NCBI GenBank assembly: GCA_007922305.1
Contig: ML677374.1
Coordinates: 8,057,884-8,121,883 of the forward strand
DNA: 64,000 bases
Direction of reading: 5' to 3'
Source: Dermatemys mawii
Taxonomy: Eukaryota; Chordata; Testudines; Dermatemydidae
Below the pieces are notes generated by a model, which saw only the letters and a program-made list of their open reading frames with translations, had not been told where the DNA came from and ran no database searches. A program made the position numbers and the translations under genes. Numbering within the stretch: position 1 is the stretch's first letter; each line of letters begins with the position of its first letter. Positions 10,828 through 23,296 of the stretch are shown here, piece by piece.

Positions 10828-10912
10828 GGGAACATAACAACGGCCGTACTGGGTCAGACCAAAAGTCTGTCTAGCCCTGCACCCTGTCTTTCCACAGTGG
10901 CCAATGAGGAGT
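10828..10912 (-). mobile_element. CR1 3' end, minus strand
   Basis: On the + strand it reads 'gaacataacaacggccg', 'tactgggtcagaccaaaagt', then 'ctgtctttccacagtggcca'. This is the reverse complement of the CR1 terminal block seen forward at 33600-33690. It is only about 85 bp long. Confidence 0.75.
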
Positions 10913-12645
10913 TAGACAAGCAAGAGCAGCCCAGGTGGAATTGGATTAACAGCACTCGTCTTTGTCCTGCTGCAGAGTAGGATGGGGGGCTAGCTCAGGC
11001 TGAAGTGAAATCCCAGTTCAAGCCTGCACCCTTTCTCAGCAATGCCTGGGTTGAAACTGCCCTTGAACCTGGGTTAGAGGTTTTTCTGTGTGGATGGTGA
11101 GGAGCTAGGGCCAACATCTGGGCTATAACAAGGGCTGGTTCTGTAGTGAAGACATACAGAAGGTCCCCAAGCTAACTTGTATAGCAGCCTATTAGTGGCT
11201 TCCGGAGCACAAATAATTCCCTTTATCCCAGCAAGTCCTACTATGGGTGACATTAAACCACCTAGGTGCTCATTTAGCGCCCATAAAGGAGCTTCAGCAG
11301 AACCTAAAGTTGAGCCCTTTGTTTGGACACACACTGTTTTGTAAAACCAAATTCTTTAGTGACTAGTGGTGATGAGACTGGGCCGATTCTGATAGGGGGA
11401 GACTGGAACAAGCGCCAAACTTCTGACTTACACTAGTGTCCAATTCTGGCCTCAGGCGCATTCATCCAAGCCTATTGCTTTGACTAGGTCTGCACAGGTG
11501 TAACCAAGCTGGTTTTGGTCTGATAGTCAGTCAAGTTCAAAGGTAGCTTATAAGTGCATTAAAAAAAGTTCCCATTGCATACTAACAATATGGATTTACA
11601 GATAGGAGTCAGCCATGGAAGCATATAGACGTATCACTTCATTGACTTCTGTTCATAAATAGAACAGAAAGTATCTTGTAATAGTTCAATGTGTGTATTA
11701 GTCATGTGATACTAAGGTTGAAAAGGCACTTCCAGTATAAACTGTATATTTTCAGATTAACTTAAAATAAACCCCAAGCCCTCCTCTTAGAGTTAACTTT
11801 TTTTTTGTGCTTGTCCAATCTAAAGAGGGAATTAAAAAAAATAAAATCATTAAATCACATTTGGTCATTTCTTTCCCTTTCCATGGGGCAAAATATGTAA
11901 GCGCCTTTCAGCACAGCCCTGGGCAAAGAGTGAGTGTACAAATAGGCTTAGCAGAATTTGATTTTTATGTGTGCGTATATATATAATTTTGTCATTGCCA
12001 CAGATAAGATCCATGTTTGTTTGTTTTTAAATATTTTTTTCTCTATTTTTTTATTGGTGGTTCTTCTCTTCTCCCCCAACCCCTTCATTTTTACAGTTGT
12101 GCTAAATTTGCAAGGGTGTTGATGAATATCTACTTAATAATTGATATATTTAAAAAGTTAAATCTTTTTAACGGTTCAAAAGCAAATCGTCAACATCGCA
12201 TGCCAAAATATATAAAGTAAATACCCGTAACTCAAACTCTAATCATTGCTCAAGCAGCATTTGGCTGACTTTGCCTTTGTACATTTTTGATCATTAATGA
12301 TGGAAATACATGGGTTTGCCCTTTTGGGTGTGGATGGTGACCTCAACGTTTACTTAATTTTACTGATTAAAAAAGTGAATCTTTCCAAGTCTGTGAATAA
12401 GCCATGCCCCCAGAGGTGCTATGACTTAGACATCCCCTGGGCACAGTTCCTTCCTGCTTGATTCTCACTGCCAGGGAGTAATCCTTATTTGCTGCTAGGA
12501 CAGGCCAGCAATACAGTAAGTCAAAGCTCCTCTTGTTCCAGGACAGGGGAAGCAAGCAAGTGGCCCATGTACTTCTGGGCCAGAATACAAGGTCTAGGAA
12601 ACCTGCTTAGGAGCATTCTTGTGCTCTTGTGTGCGTGTAGTCCAA
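10913..12645 (+). other. Intron 1 stretch without recognised features
   Basis: No exon or bounded repeat is seen. The part around 11550-12360 is AT-rich. Confidence 0.35.
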
Positions 12646-12648
12646 CAG

Positions 12649-12688
12649 TTTTTTTTTTTTTTTCCCCGCCCCCCCCCCCCCGGGCCCC
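12649..12688 (+). repeat. Poly-T/poly-C tract
   Basis: Fifteen T, then C-rich sequence with a long C run ending in CGGGCCCCC. A low-complexity, sequencing-error-prone tract. Confidence 0.9.
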
Positions 12689-12689
12689 C

Positions 12690-14840
12690 ATTTCTTGTCT
12701 GCAGACACAGGACCCCTGGTGCTGATTCTGAGATCTGCTAGAGCTGTTCTCGGCACAGCTTGGGTGGAGGGACTCGAAGGTGGGCATGCTCCACCAATCG
12801 TAACCCACTCTCTGGCTGTGAACTAATCCAGTTAAACCACAAGCTGCTGTGACCTACACCAGCTGTCTGCACCTCCATAAAGCTATTGTAGGACTTCAGA
12901 CAAGCCCCAGGGTATGGACGCTCTAGTAGTTTCCCCTTCACTCCCTTCATCCTAACATGCAGCCTGTATTGGGGGATCTGAGAAGGGGCGGCTGAGAGCT
13001 TCCTGCTGAATCTAGGGCAGGATTGCCAAAGCAGAAGGGACAGGATCAGAAGCCTGGGGGAAGGTCTGAGCTGAATATTGCTGTAAATTTTGAGGTCTGT
13101 AAAGCCAAACCTTTGGAAGGGAGTCAGTGTTTGACTTTGCCCATGGAGCATGATTCTCAGTTACCCTGCACCTTGTGTAGTCGTTGGGTCTGTTCTCCAG
13201 CAGACGTCAGTCAGTGTTGAGGTCTATGGGATTATGTAGGTTTATGCCCGCAGAGACTCTGGCCTGTTTGCACGGAAGCAGAGTGAGGGTCAGAACGCCT
13301 TGCACTCTGTGTAGCCATTTGCATAACAACGGAGAATCCAACTCAGCAAGTGGATTTTGTGTTGAACCATGCTGGGAGAGGCCCCAGCTCAGGAGCAAGG
13401 TGTGAAAAGGCTCAGCAGAATGAAAAGCATGTGGGGCCAGGTTTGCTTGCCTTCCCTTGACCTCAGTGGAGCTGTGCCTGCTAACCATCTGACCCTCTGA
13501 GTGTCACCTTTATTCATTATAAGTACTTCCAAAATAAGGGGTTACTCGCGGAGGGAGGAAGGGTGATAGGAACAGGCCTTTCAGTATGAGATTTGACTTC
13601 TTGCTTCAACAGAAACCAGCCTTGCATAAAACTGAACAAGTGAATTTTGTAGCCTGGCTACTAAAGAACTGTGGTTGGCCTGAAAATGATATAGAGGAGT
13701 AACAACAGATGGTGCATACAGTGCTTGTGGTTAGGTGGTTGTGACTCTTAACTACATAGTCCATGCTTTAGTGGAAAAAAGGCAGCTTCCTGTTCTAGCA
13801 GTGGTTTCCCTAAAAGAAGGAGGGTGGGGGGAAGTATAGGTTGGCTTATGTCTCTGGCTGTGGAGTGAGAGGATTCTGGGGGCAGAACACTCAAAGGGTG
13901 GGATTAGGCTGCTTGCAGATACATGGCCTGCTTTGCATCAGGTGCAGAGCTCTTTCTAAAAATAAACTGCAGGCTCTTCCTTGTTGGCATTTTCACAGTG
14001 GGGGAGACAAGCAAATTAGATGGCTTGGCCTCCTGCAAAACAGCAGCCCTCTGACCAGGATTTTCCAGCTTTCAGTTTCAGCGGCAAGGATCCTAACCTG
14101 CCTTTCCCATGTTAAGGGCTGATTCTGACTTTGCAGCAGTATTAATGAAGTCCATGATGTTACCCTGTGTTTGCACCCAAGTGAATAAGAAGAGAATGTG
14201 GCTTTGAAATAGGGTGGTGACCATCTAAGAGGACACAGCAAAAAATAGAGTTGTCCTAACACTGGTATAAATCCAGAGTTCTTCCAGTGAAGATAACTGG
14301 TATAAATGAGAGAACTGAATTACAATGGACCAGCTTCATACCTACAAATATTCCTTAAATAACTTTCTTCTAGCTGTCAACTGAGTTCTTCTGGTTTAAC
14401 ACTCTTGACTTCCCTATGGTAGCACAGGTGTAACTGAATAGGCAGAATAGGATCCAGTGTTTTTTATACTGTTGGTCTTAGCTTTTCCCCCCACAATTGA
14501 AAAGCCAAATTTAAGAGGGCCATATTTTCCCTTGACTTAGGAATCATATTAGAAAGTGAAAATAAGGTGATTGATAAAATCTCAGGGCCTGATTCTGTTA
14601 CCCCATCGTCATGCTTGGGACAGGATGTGGGCTAAGGTGGTCTTAGCCATCTGTATGCTCTTGGGCTGTTTGGAGTCCTTCCTGTGTAAGATAGAGCAGC
14701 ATCAGGGCTGCTTTAATTTGCACTCTGTTTCCTATGGTCTCTGGAGAACAAAGACATCCTAATACAGTGCTGCTCCCCATTCCCAAACTTGCTCGCTCCC
14801 TGCCCCTAAAATGCCTGCTACACTGGGGCCTGGGAGCAGG
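12690..14840 (+). other. Intron 1 stretch without recognised features
   Basis: Moderate GC content, and no exon on either strand that I recognise. Open frames of up to about 137 codons (minus strand, 12738-13151) have no family resemblance and low-complexity composition. Confidence 0.35.
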
Positions 14841-14844
14841 GCTA

Positions 14845-15577
14845 GGGTTGCCAGGTGTCTGGTTTTTGACCAAAACGCCCAGCACTGCTGACTGAGCCAT
14901 TAAAAATCTGGTTGGCCATGCAGCAGGACTAAGGCAGGCTCTCTGTCTGCCCTGGCTCCATGCAGCTCCCAGAAGCAGCCAGCATGTCCCTGTGCCCCCT
15001 AGGCAGAGGTGTGGCCAGGAAGGCTCCATGTGCTTACCTGAGGTAAGCGCTGCTGGAGCTCGCACCCAGACGCTTTCCTGCACCCCAGCCCAGAGCCCCT
15101 TCTGCACCCAAACTCCCTCCCAAAGCCCCCATTCCTGCTGCACTCCAAACCCCTCAGCCTGAAGCCCCCTCCTTCACCCCAAACTCCTCATCCCTGGCCC
15201 CCCACCAGATCCCACACCCCGCAGCCAGAGCCCTCCCCACTTCCCGTACCCGGAGAACCTCCCACTTGCCAAACCTTTTGGCCCCAGCCTGGGGCCCCCT
15301 CCTGCTCCCCAGATCCCTCATCCCTGGCCTCACCCCAGAGCCCCCCCTCCTCCAAGTGAAAAGGAGTGTGGGTGGGGGAGAGCGAGCAAGGGAGGGATAG
15401 AGTGAGCTGGGAGGCAGGGAGTTGGAAAAGGGACAGCGTGGTGTGGGGCCTCTGTGGCGGGAGAGCAAGCAAGGGAGGGATGGAGTGATCTGGGAGGCAA
15501 GGCCTTGGAGTAGGAGAGCGAGGCAGGGAAAGGGTGCTCTTTTTCTTTTCTTTTGTCAATCTCAAAGGTGGCAATCC
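14845..15577. mobile_element. Non-autonomous DNA transposon, TA target site
   Basis: The ends are imperfect inverted repeats: 'gggttgccaggtgtc' at the left and 'ctcaaaggtggcaatcc' at the right. Each is flanked by TA (14843-14844 and 15578-15579). A TA duplication suggests the Tc1/mariner superfamily. The 733-bp interior is C-rich then G-rich with no transposase. The open frames of up to 166 codons on the minus strand inside it are artefacts of this composition. Confidence 0.6.
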
Positions 15578-15659
15578 TAAGCAGGGCCAGTATAGAGCCC
15601 TTACACTGCTCAGAGCTGGTGTAGGAATGGGTCCTTTCGTGCTGCCAGAGAGCATGAAG

Positions 15660-15950
15660 AGACCTTAGCCCTGTCTGTACTGAGGCTATTTATACTGGTG
15701 TAGCTTCACCAACGTGGACATCCAGTGTAGATGCAGCACATTGGTGTATTGCAGAGTTTGCATCAATGTACCTGAATTGGTAGGAAAAACCCCATGTAGA
15801 GGTAGAGAAGCTTAGTCCTCATATACACTTAAAAATGAGAGAACTCTGGCTGTGACAGGGCTGTGCTCCATTGTTAAGTCAACCTATTCCCTGGTACAGA
15901 AGTGGTGAGGTCGATGGAAAAATTCTTCTGTTCCTATAGCTACTGCCTCT
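15660..15950. repeat. Likely 'tgtagaca'-type MITE, degraded
   Basis: Contains 'tatttatactggtgtagc', 'gtgtagatgcagcacattgg', 'agagtttgcatcaatgta' and 'aagtcaacctattccctgg', all features of short non-coding DNA elements common in turtles. The boundaries are not resolvable. Confidence 0.4.
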
Positions 15951-15996
15951 CCTGTGCGTTGTCCTTGACTTGGGGCTGTGTGTGAGTGCCTTAGCT

Positions 15997-16388
15997 CAGT
16001 GGTTCTCCACCTTTTTCAGACTACTGTACCCCTTTCCGGAGTCTGATTTATCTTGCATAGCCCCAAATTTTACCTCACTCAAACTACTTGTTTACAAAAT
16101 CAGACCTAAAAAGGTAAGTGCCTGAGCACACTATTATTGAAGAACGGCTGACTTTCTCATTTTGATAACGTGTATCAACTGGCATTTTTATATTGTACTT
16201 GCATTTCAGTGTATAGCAAACAGAGCTGTACAAACAAGTCACTGGTGAAATTTTAGTTTGTACTGACTTTGCTAGGGCTTTTTGTATGTAGCCTATTATA
16301 AAACTAGGCAAATATCTAGAGGAGTTGCTGTACCCCCTGGAAGACCTCTGCATACCCCCAAGGGCACTTGTACCCTTGGTTGACACTG
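15997..16388. mobile_element. hAT-type non-autonomous element, perfect 8-bp TSD
   Basis: The left end is CAGTGGTTCTCCACC, the right end 'ttggttgacactg'. The 8 bp before (15989-15996) and after (16389-16396) are identical, CCTTAGCT. An 8-bp duplication and a CAG…CTG boundary are hAT hallmarks. The 392-bp interior encodes no transposase. Confidence 0.85.
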
Positions 16389-17071
16389 CCTTAGCTAATG
16401 TCTTGAAGCCATTGCAATTCAGGAACAAATAAGGGAGGAACTGCCTCAGATATGGAGGGCCAGAGTAACCTGGGAGCACCAAAACAGCAAGGGTAAGAGA
16501 GCATCTCACAGATCTGTGTGCTATAAATAAAAAGGCATTTTTTTTCACACTGATATCTCCTTATCTGATTCAAAGAAAGGGGAACATTGACGTATCAAAA
16601 GAACTTTCACTTCTGTTTGAAGCAACCTTAATTTAGAAAGGAAGTATTTTACGCTTCTCCTTGCTGCTATGTGTGGGCTTTTATTGAAGTCTGCAGGCTC
16701 CAGTGTGCAGTTCTTTTTCAAGATATTAACAATGCTGAATGCATTAGAAAAGAACCTGACATAAATTTTTTTTAAAAAAATGTTAATAGGTCCATGCCTT
16801 TTGGTGGTCACTTTAGATTGACATTTTCAAAGCAGCTTAGATGCCTCTGTCATGACCATTAATGGAAGATGTGTATCGACAGCCCTTAAGGCAGGCTGCG
16901 ATTGAGGTTTTCCAAGCAGGAGATGTTAATGGAAAATTCTCTATTTCAGGGTATGTGTTTTTTCTTGCCTCTATGAAACATTGAGACCCAGATCCTCAGA
17001 GCAAATCACACACTTCCACTGACATTCACAGTAGAAATGGCTTTTAATTTTTTGCTGCATAAAACTCCCAA

Positions 17072-17305
17072 TGAAAACAAAAAAAAGTGTGTGTTTGTGT
17101 TTGTTTTTTCAACAGAAATTCAAGAGCTTAGAAACATCAGCTGCAAACTAAAATACCTTGTTTTTTGGCCATGTGGCTTTTTGATGGAAAAATCAGATTT
17201 CCACAGAAAGCAGACCCTACTTGTGCAAAATTTCATTTAGTTGAAACGTGATTTTTTTTCTGTGCAAAAATAGTTTTGAGGGAAAATTTTGGACCAGCCC
17301 TCGTT
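17072..17305. repeat. Fragment of 'gaccagccct' repeat
   Basis: AT-rich sequence ending in 'gaaaattttggaccagccct', with a related opposite-orientation start 'agggctggccagaaat' at 40131. This suggests a foldback family with that terminus. The left boundary is unclear. Confidence 0.35.
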
Positions 17306-17760
17306 GACAGCACTGCGTTGATTCACCCTAGCTGAAATCGGACCCAGAGTCCTTTCTGTGTGCTAAATGGCTGGAAACATTTCTGCATTATAAACATACT
17401 TTGTTTTTGTAGCTACAAAAAAAACAAACCAGGTCATCTACAGTAATCTGCTGCTAATCTGTAACCAGAGCCATAACGAATGTGTGAAACTATCATTATT
17501 TCTCTGATTCCCATGGATCTTAGATATACAACAACATCCAGCTACTAGGCTGTGCTCCAGCTCTACTGATCTGTGTTCTGCCCTTAGTAATGTATTTCCA
17601 CTACGCCGAAATTCAAAGTGGTTCGGCATTATTGCTTCAGATTTTTCCGAAGAAAACACTAGATTTTGACGAGAGGCTTAGAGCCCTGATGTAGTTAAGA
17701 TTACGTGTGGTGTAAGACTTCTCTGAGTGAGTAAGGGTGGCAGAATTTGGCAGCTTACAC

Positions 17761-17786
17761 TTTTTTTTTTTTTTTTTTTTTTTTTT
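17761..17786 (+). repeat. Poly-T (26)
   Basis: Twenty-six uninterrupted T. It could be a minus-strand retroposon A-tail, but no element is recognisable next to it. Confidence 0.95.
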
Positions 17787-20150
17787 AAAGTAAGGGATAG
17801 ATTCCTTGGCACTCAGCAGCACACAGATTTATTTTGTTAGCACTTCTCCCCAGAACAGGGAGATCCAACACAGCTCTTCACAAACATGAGTTGCAGAATG
17901 TTCCTTACAACTTCCTTTCTGTCCCTTGTCAGGCTACCATTGCCATATTTCCTTGCTCGGGGCCAATTCTGTCCCCCACACGCTATTAAAGAATTCTCAA
18001 CACCCGCTGTGCTGTAAATTCTGGCCCCTGGCAGTGGAAGCTGACCCATGGAGAAGTGGGTGCCCTGCTGAAGCCAGAAAGCAAATCTGCAGCAGTGCTG
18101 GAAATGGAATCTGGAACCTGGAACTCCTAGCCCTGTAGTTTAACTACCAGAAGTACACACCCTTTTTAAGAGTCGTGTGCAGGATTTTCTCTGGCCATCT
18201 CTGCATTTCACCACAGCCAGCTCTGTGATGAAATGTGACAATGCTCCACAGCAGTTTAGAGCAGGAAGTGACGAAGAGAGGTAGAATACCAGTGCTAAGG
18301 GTTCTGTACTCTTGGACTACATGTCTATGCAGATAGGAACAGCTAGCCTTCTATATACATGGGCACACAATCCCACCTTTGGTTGCCTGGGCCTTGGGAT
18401 TTGAATGGGACTGTTTGGGAGTAAGGTGCTACTTGAGTTGAATTACAAGTAGCAGAATTTGGGCTATCTGAATGGGAGCTGTGTTTTTGTTCAAGATATT
18501 AGGCGTGGCTTACACTAGCTGAGGATCAGCCCTCAAATTTTAGTGTTTCTGTGCCAAATCAGCATTGCTCCTTTAGGTTTCTGGAGAGTATCGGGTGTAA
18601 ATCAGTTGATGATCTGGGATGCTGCCCTTTGGGGAGGTAAACTCTCTCCAGATAGCAGCAGGCAAGCAACATGTCTTAGCTGGCTTTTGCATGACCCTCA
18701 CTGCAAGGAAGCTTCTGGTCCTTATGAATTCAGCGTGTGTTTTGGGAGTCAGGGTCAGTCATGCTGTTCTGGGTCAGGGGGGTTCTGGGCATGGCTTTGG
18801 AGAACGGTGGCAGGTTTTGCCCCTCTTTGGGTGCAGAAATCCCGAGGTTCTTGGTCCTTCTCTGGTCAGGCTGCATTGTTCATCGAATTCTGGCAGTTTC
18901 TCCTTTTTGTTCCATTGTGCCATTTGATTGCAGAGCCTTTGCTTCTGCTTGTGGCCTTCTGCCTCATTAAAGAGCTGGACTCTGGCTCAAGCCATGCAAA
19001 CCACCACAGGGCTTCCCTGACTCAGCAATTTACCATTTGGCATCATCTTCCCTCTGGCAGTAGAATGAGGGGAAAAACAGAGGAGGAAATACAGGCCCAG
19101 ATAATATCCCCCTTATCCCTCCACCCCCAGTAGCTTAGGATCCAGTGTCTCAAAAGGCTGACTCAGCTCTTCTGTCATCCTGTATCTCTAATAAGGGCAG
19201 TCATTATAAATCCAGTCTATTGTAGTGTAGCTGGTGAAGTCTCTGTGTTCCAGTTGTGGTTCAGATGCTCCCTGCCTGCACATGGGTAGGGAGTACAGCA
19301 GTGATGCTGACAAAGCAGCTGGGGGAGGAAGGCGGGAACCATGTCTACAAGGACAGCAGCTCTCCATGCAGCCAGAATTCTTTAGAGCCTGCTTAAATAT
19401 GGCCTCAAGGTGATGTAAGTCATTGTACCAGCAGCTTACACCAAGCTGAGATCAGGCTCTGAAACTCTTTAAGTGGGAGTGGGGGATGATGACACCCAGG
19501 AACCACCACCCTGAGTTAAATAAGGGGCAGATTTTTCAAAGCTGCCTGTGGGAAGTGAATGCCCAATTTCTGTTAGAATCAGGCGGCTTGGACCGTTCCA
19601 CCCTGGATACACTGTGATTGGTTCAGCAGACCCCCTCTCACAGCATGTGCATGTTCCAACTCTAATAGCAATTAAAAGAGGCTGCAGTACAGATAACGGT
19701 GTAGTTTCATTCTTTCAGCCTGTGTATCTGCCCTGTGTTGACCTAACATGTTTAAAATGCCTGTGTGTTTTTTTGTTAAATGGTATTGTGAGGCTACGAT
19801 TGTTGTGCAAGGAATCTGGTAACAGTGGAAAATCCCATTTCAATGAAGGCTACTTGCCACTCATTCTGCATGGAAGCAGGCACAAAGGGTTTGGGTTTTA
19901 TGCTAACAACCCTGCCCTTACAAGAATTTGATCTGTTTTTAGAAGTAAGTGTTTAAAGTTTCCCCTCCTTCTCACCTACTTGAATCCACATGAACATGGG
20001 CTCTGTATAGGAGTCAGTGTGTATAATGTAGCATGATTTTTGCGAGAATGCATCAAAATGTGGGGCAGAATCATGCTTAACTGTCTCCAAATATGGTGTT
20101 AGGTAGCACATTTTCTCATTCTTCTCAATGTAGATAGGTTCTTTGTGTTG
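17787..20150 (+). other. Intron 1 stretch without recognised features
   Basis: No exon recognised. A 196-codon open frame at 18543-19133 is judged non-coding (no domain, biased composition, flanks without splice sites). A weak 'cagcttacaccaagctgagatcag' piece near 19430 looks like a palindromic-element remnant. Confidence 0.4.
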
Positions 20151-20164
20151 CAAAAACTGCTTAT

Positions 20165-20591
20165 TTCCTTTGGAGTTCAGTCCAATATACCTCAAAGGAC
20201 AGGCATAACTCAGACTTCTGGAAAAACAAGATTTATTGCAAGCAATAAGGAGTCAGAAGGGGTTATCACCCAAACAACTGGCTCACCTCAATACATGTGT
20301 GAGGATATTTTATACCCCTTTGTTGATAAGGGAGGGGGACTTTCAATCCACTTACACAGGTGGGAACACTTAATAGCTATTATGTCCATTGTTGGTCTTA
20401 ATCTATTTCATTTACCTGTCTGGTAAACAGGAGATTCAAAACACTTAGGGGTACTCAGACACTAGGATGCCTGCACAGCTGTGACAGGGTGAATGCAAGT
20501 TTAAAATGCATGTTAAACTAGGGGTCAATAGTACATATACAGGGAGTGAGATTATAAGTCTAAGGTCATTTTAAAAAATCATACTACAACA
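20165..20591 (-). mobile_element. LTR-like block, minus strand
   Basis: Read on the minus strand, this has a TATAAAA box (plus-strand 20308-20314) about 75 nt before AATAAA (plus 20232-20237), then a short downstream tail 'gcctgtcctttgaggtata'. This promoter-then-polyadenylation order in about 430 bp resembles a solo retroviral LTR. The 5' end on that strand may be TGTTGTAGTATG. A clean target duplication was not found and no viral genes are next to it, so both ends are approximate. Confidence 0.45.
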
Positions 20592-20821
20592 TTCTAAGTT
20601 ACATTTTCCTAACAATCATTTTCTTAACATTTGTGTTGACTCTTTCCCATCCCATCAGAAAACTAGATTCTTGTTTGGTGCTGCAGGGAAATGATGTTGT
20701 GTGTATGACCTTAAAGATCATAGTTGTGGAAACACAACACTGAACCTCAGTTTCACAGTCATGCTGCTTCAGGGTAATTTTAAGGCACTTACCAAAAGTG
20801 CTTGGGGGGGAAAAAAGGACA

Positions 20822-21003
20822 GTTAGGATGTTAGCTTGGCACTTGGGAGAGCCAAGTTCAGATCCCTGCTCCACTACAGTCTTCTCTGACCTTGGACAAG
20901 TCCCTTAACTTTTCTGTGACTCAATTCCCTATCTGTGCAACAGGGAGAATATTACTCTACTTCATAGGGGGGTTGTGAAAATACAGTCATTAAAGATTAT
21001 AAC
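20822..21003 (+). repeat. MIR-type SINE
   Basis: Has the MIR order: 'cagatccctgctcc', 'tgaccttggacaagtccctt', 'ctgtgactcaattccctat', then 'ggttgtgaaaatacagtcatt'. The 5' tRNA-like head is degraded. Confidence 0.75.
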
Positions 21004-21109
21004 AGACCTAGATATTATGGTAATGGGTCTCTCCAAGTACCTCAGGTAGGAAGTGGATGTGAAACTTTCATTCTACAGTGGTGGAAAAATATTCTAAATT
21101 TTTTACAAG

Positions 21110-21182
21110 ACGGGCCTGATACACCTCTGGGTGTAACTTATTAAAGTCAATGGAGTTGAGTTAAGCTAAGGATCTGGCCCAT
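21110..21182. repeat. Short palindromic element, degraded
   Basis: 'gggcctgatacacctctggg' at the left and 'gctaaggatctggccc' at the right flank 'gtcaatggagtt'. This is the pattern of the small foldback repeats found throughout the intron. Confidence 0.45.
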
Positions 21183-21479
21183 AATGTAAAGTGCTTGTGT
21201 TTAATTTTTAATACGTTTTTTGGCCCCTACGAACTGGAGATCTCCTGCAGTTTCATTGCCAGTACACATGTGCTGATTCTCAAACTGAACAGCTTTAAAG
21301 CTCTTCTTCTTTCAAGAACTGCAGCCCACTTAGAAAGCTGACTGTCTGCCAAATCCATCTGGGGCTGGAGACCAGCCAAACTTCATTTTAATGTCTCCTT
21401 TCCATTGCTTTGTTTATGGCTTGGCTGCAGTGGACACCTAGAAGGCTGCTGAAAGTTAGGTTGGGACTTTTTTATATAT

Positions 21480-22138
21480 TGTGACAAAGCTCCAAGTCTG
21501 TACTTGTGGGTCCTGCGCTTCCTGGCAGATTTAGGGGCCTCAGAAACTCATCCAGGCCCCAGAGTGACCTCCCTTTCTCAGTATAATTGGCAAGAGTCAC
21601 CACCTAGTGAGTTACCTTCATCACAGGCCAGTATGGAAGATAGAAAAGGGGGGAGCCCAGGCCCACCCTCTACTCCAGGCTCCAGCCCAGGGACCCTAAT
21701 AATATCAGCTAAGATGGCTGACCTTTTATCCACAAAACACAATTCAATTCCCTGGGCTACTTCCCCACAGCAGTCCCTGCTTCTTCAAACTCCACTTCAC
21801 CCTTACCTCAGGGCCTCCTTCCTTCTGGATGATATGTTGTCCACCACTCAGTCTCACCAACAGCATAACTTCCTTCCACAACTCCTGACACCCACACCCA
21901 CCTGACTAACTGGGAGGTTTTTATCTGGTTTCAGCCAGTCCCTGATTGGCTTCAGGTGTCCCAGTCAGGCTAGCTGTTTCTACTCCTTTCTAGAAGGTTC
22001 TTAATTGGCCCCAGATGTCTTGATTGGCCTGGAGTAGCCTTTGTTTGGCTATCCAGGGAACAGGGACCTGTACATCCTGAGACTAATATACCTGCCTTCC
22101 AGCACTCTCCTATATCCTTCTGGTCTGACTCCATCACA
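21480..22138 (+). mobile_element. TG…CA-bounded element, possible solo LTR
   Basis: Begins TGTGACAAAGCTCC and ends GACTCCATCACA, flanked by 'atat' on both sides (the flank is itself AT-repeat, so the duplication is weak evidence). The start, with 'gtgggtcctgcgcttcctgg' soon after, matches a repeat family I associate with turtles. The 659-bp length fits a solo LTR, but no clear polyadenylation signal was seen. The 133-codon frame inside is not a gene. Confidence 0.45.
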
Positions 22139-22203
22139 ATATATATAAAATATAATAATGTGTGTGTATATATGCGTATATGATATAATAAATATATAAA
22201 ATA
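22139..22203 (+). repeat. AT-rich simple repeat with TGTG/TATG units
   Basis: Alternating AT, TG and TATG units directly follow the preceding element. Confidence 0.85.
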
Positions 22204-22861
22204 AAAACACACTGGTGTTGGGTGTTTGTTTGGCTGGGCTGTAAAGATTCATCAGAGCATAAGCTTGGCATGAAATGTCTCTGCTCAGGAAAGAATGATT
22301 TTATTTTACTAAATTAAATGGTGGTGTGGCTTTTGCGTCTTCCAGTGTGCATTAATATAGGGAAAAGTGCTCTGCCTCTTACTACTTGCATTTCGCAATA
22401 TAACAATGTTTGATAGTGTAATCATAGCAAGTTCATTATACCAGATCTCTTCTTGCACCCCCACTGCCTCCCACCCTACTTAGTAGGGTAGCTATGCACT
22501 GCTTCACTGATCAAAGCTTCTGTAATGCCTACTTCACCACCCATTGGGTGGGTGGAGGGGAGAGATCTCTCCAGTGGGGTAGGGTCCCCAGGCATTGTAC
22601 CTGGTGCAAAGGGTGTGGCTGCAAAGGGAGGGGGCCCAATTCCCCACAGATGTCTGGGTTCCATAACAGAAGGTTGATGGTTGGCATAAACTAAAGCACC
22701 CTTCAGGCTGGGGGACGGGGCTGGTATGGATTGGTTTCAGGAGGTAAGTTGATTCAGGTTCAGCGTAGTGTAGCTCACTACACTGTTGTTTTGCTTACAG
22801 TAGCAGTGGGGTACCTGCCATTGTGGAGTATGGCGTACATGGCTTGCACTATAAAGAGGAT

Positions 22862-22935
22862 GCAGTGATACTTGTCAGTGCACCATAGCATGTGCTCATA
22901 GGTTAGAGGCCTGGTTCGAGCCCTACAGAATTTTA
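22862..22935 (+). repeat. tRNA-derived SINE head
   Basis: Contains 'ggcctGGTTCGAGCCC', a perfect pol III B-box, about 45 nt after 'cagtgatacttgtcagtgc', which may be a decayed A-box region. The rest does not fold into a tRNA with an acceptor stem, so it is a SINE piece and not a tRNA gene. Confidence 0.5.
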
Positions 22936-23101
22936 TCGACCTTAATGACCGAGGCTTCTGGGTGAATGGGAGATACCAAAGGCGCTCTTCTGGTTCTTTC
23001 AAACACTGCAGTAAGCACAGGGGATGAGGATGGAAGTGCTGATCTCATGGATGTCAATGCAGGATCAGGCTCTTAAATATTTCCTTTGCATTAGAGCCAA
23101 A

Positions 23102-23104
<3 letters not shown>

Positions 23105-23135
<31 letters not shown>
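23105..23135 (+). repeat. Poly-T (31)
   Basis: Thirty-one uninterrupted T followed by AAATA. Confidence 0.95.
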
Positions 23136-23139
<4 letters not shown>

Positions 23140-23296
23140 AGTGACATTTTTATTATTTGAAGGTTACGTTGCTGGAGAATGAAGTTTTTACATCAAACTC
23201 AGTAAAATGAAAGTGACTCTTCCAGAGATGGTAGAAATACAAACAATTCCCTTCACTAGATCTTTGCCAGTGGAAAGCAGGGTGACCTGGAACAGA

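Noticed and set aside
14643..15655. Several 100-166 codon minus-strand frames
   Set aside because: They lie in and around the C-rich/G-rich transposon at 14845-15577 and reflect its composition.
16084..16548. 154-codon minus-strand frame, considered as transposase
   Set aside because: Overlaps the hAT element but has no DDE or BED-type features, and extends past the element end.
18543..19133. 196-codon open frame on the plus strand
   Set aside because: Trp/Cys/Ser-rich with overlapping frames in other phases and no recognisable domain. Intronic.
22862..22935. Possible tRNA gene
   Set aside because: A good B-box, but no matching acceptor stem or anticodon arm. Treated as a SINE head.
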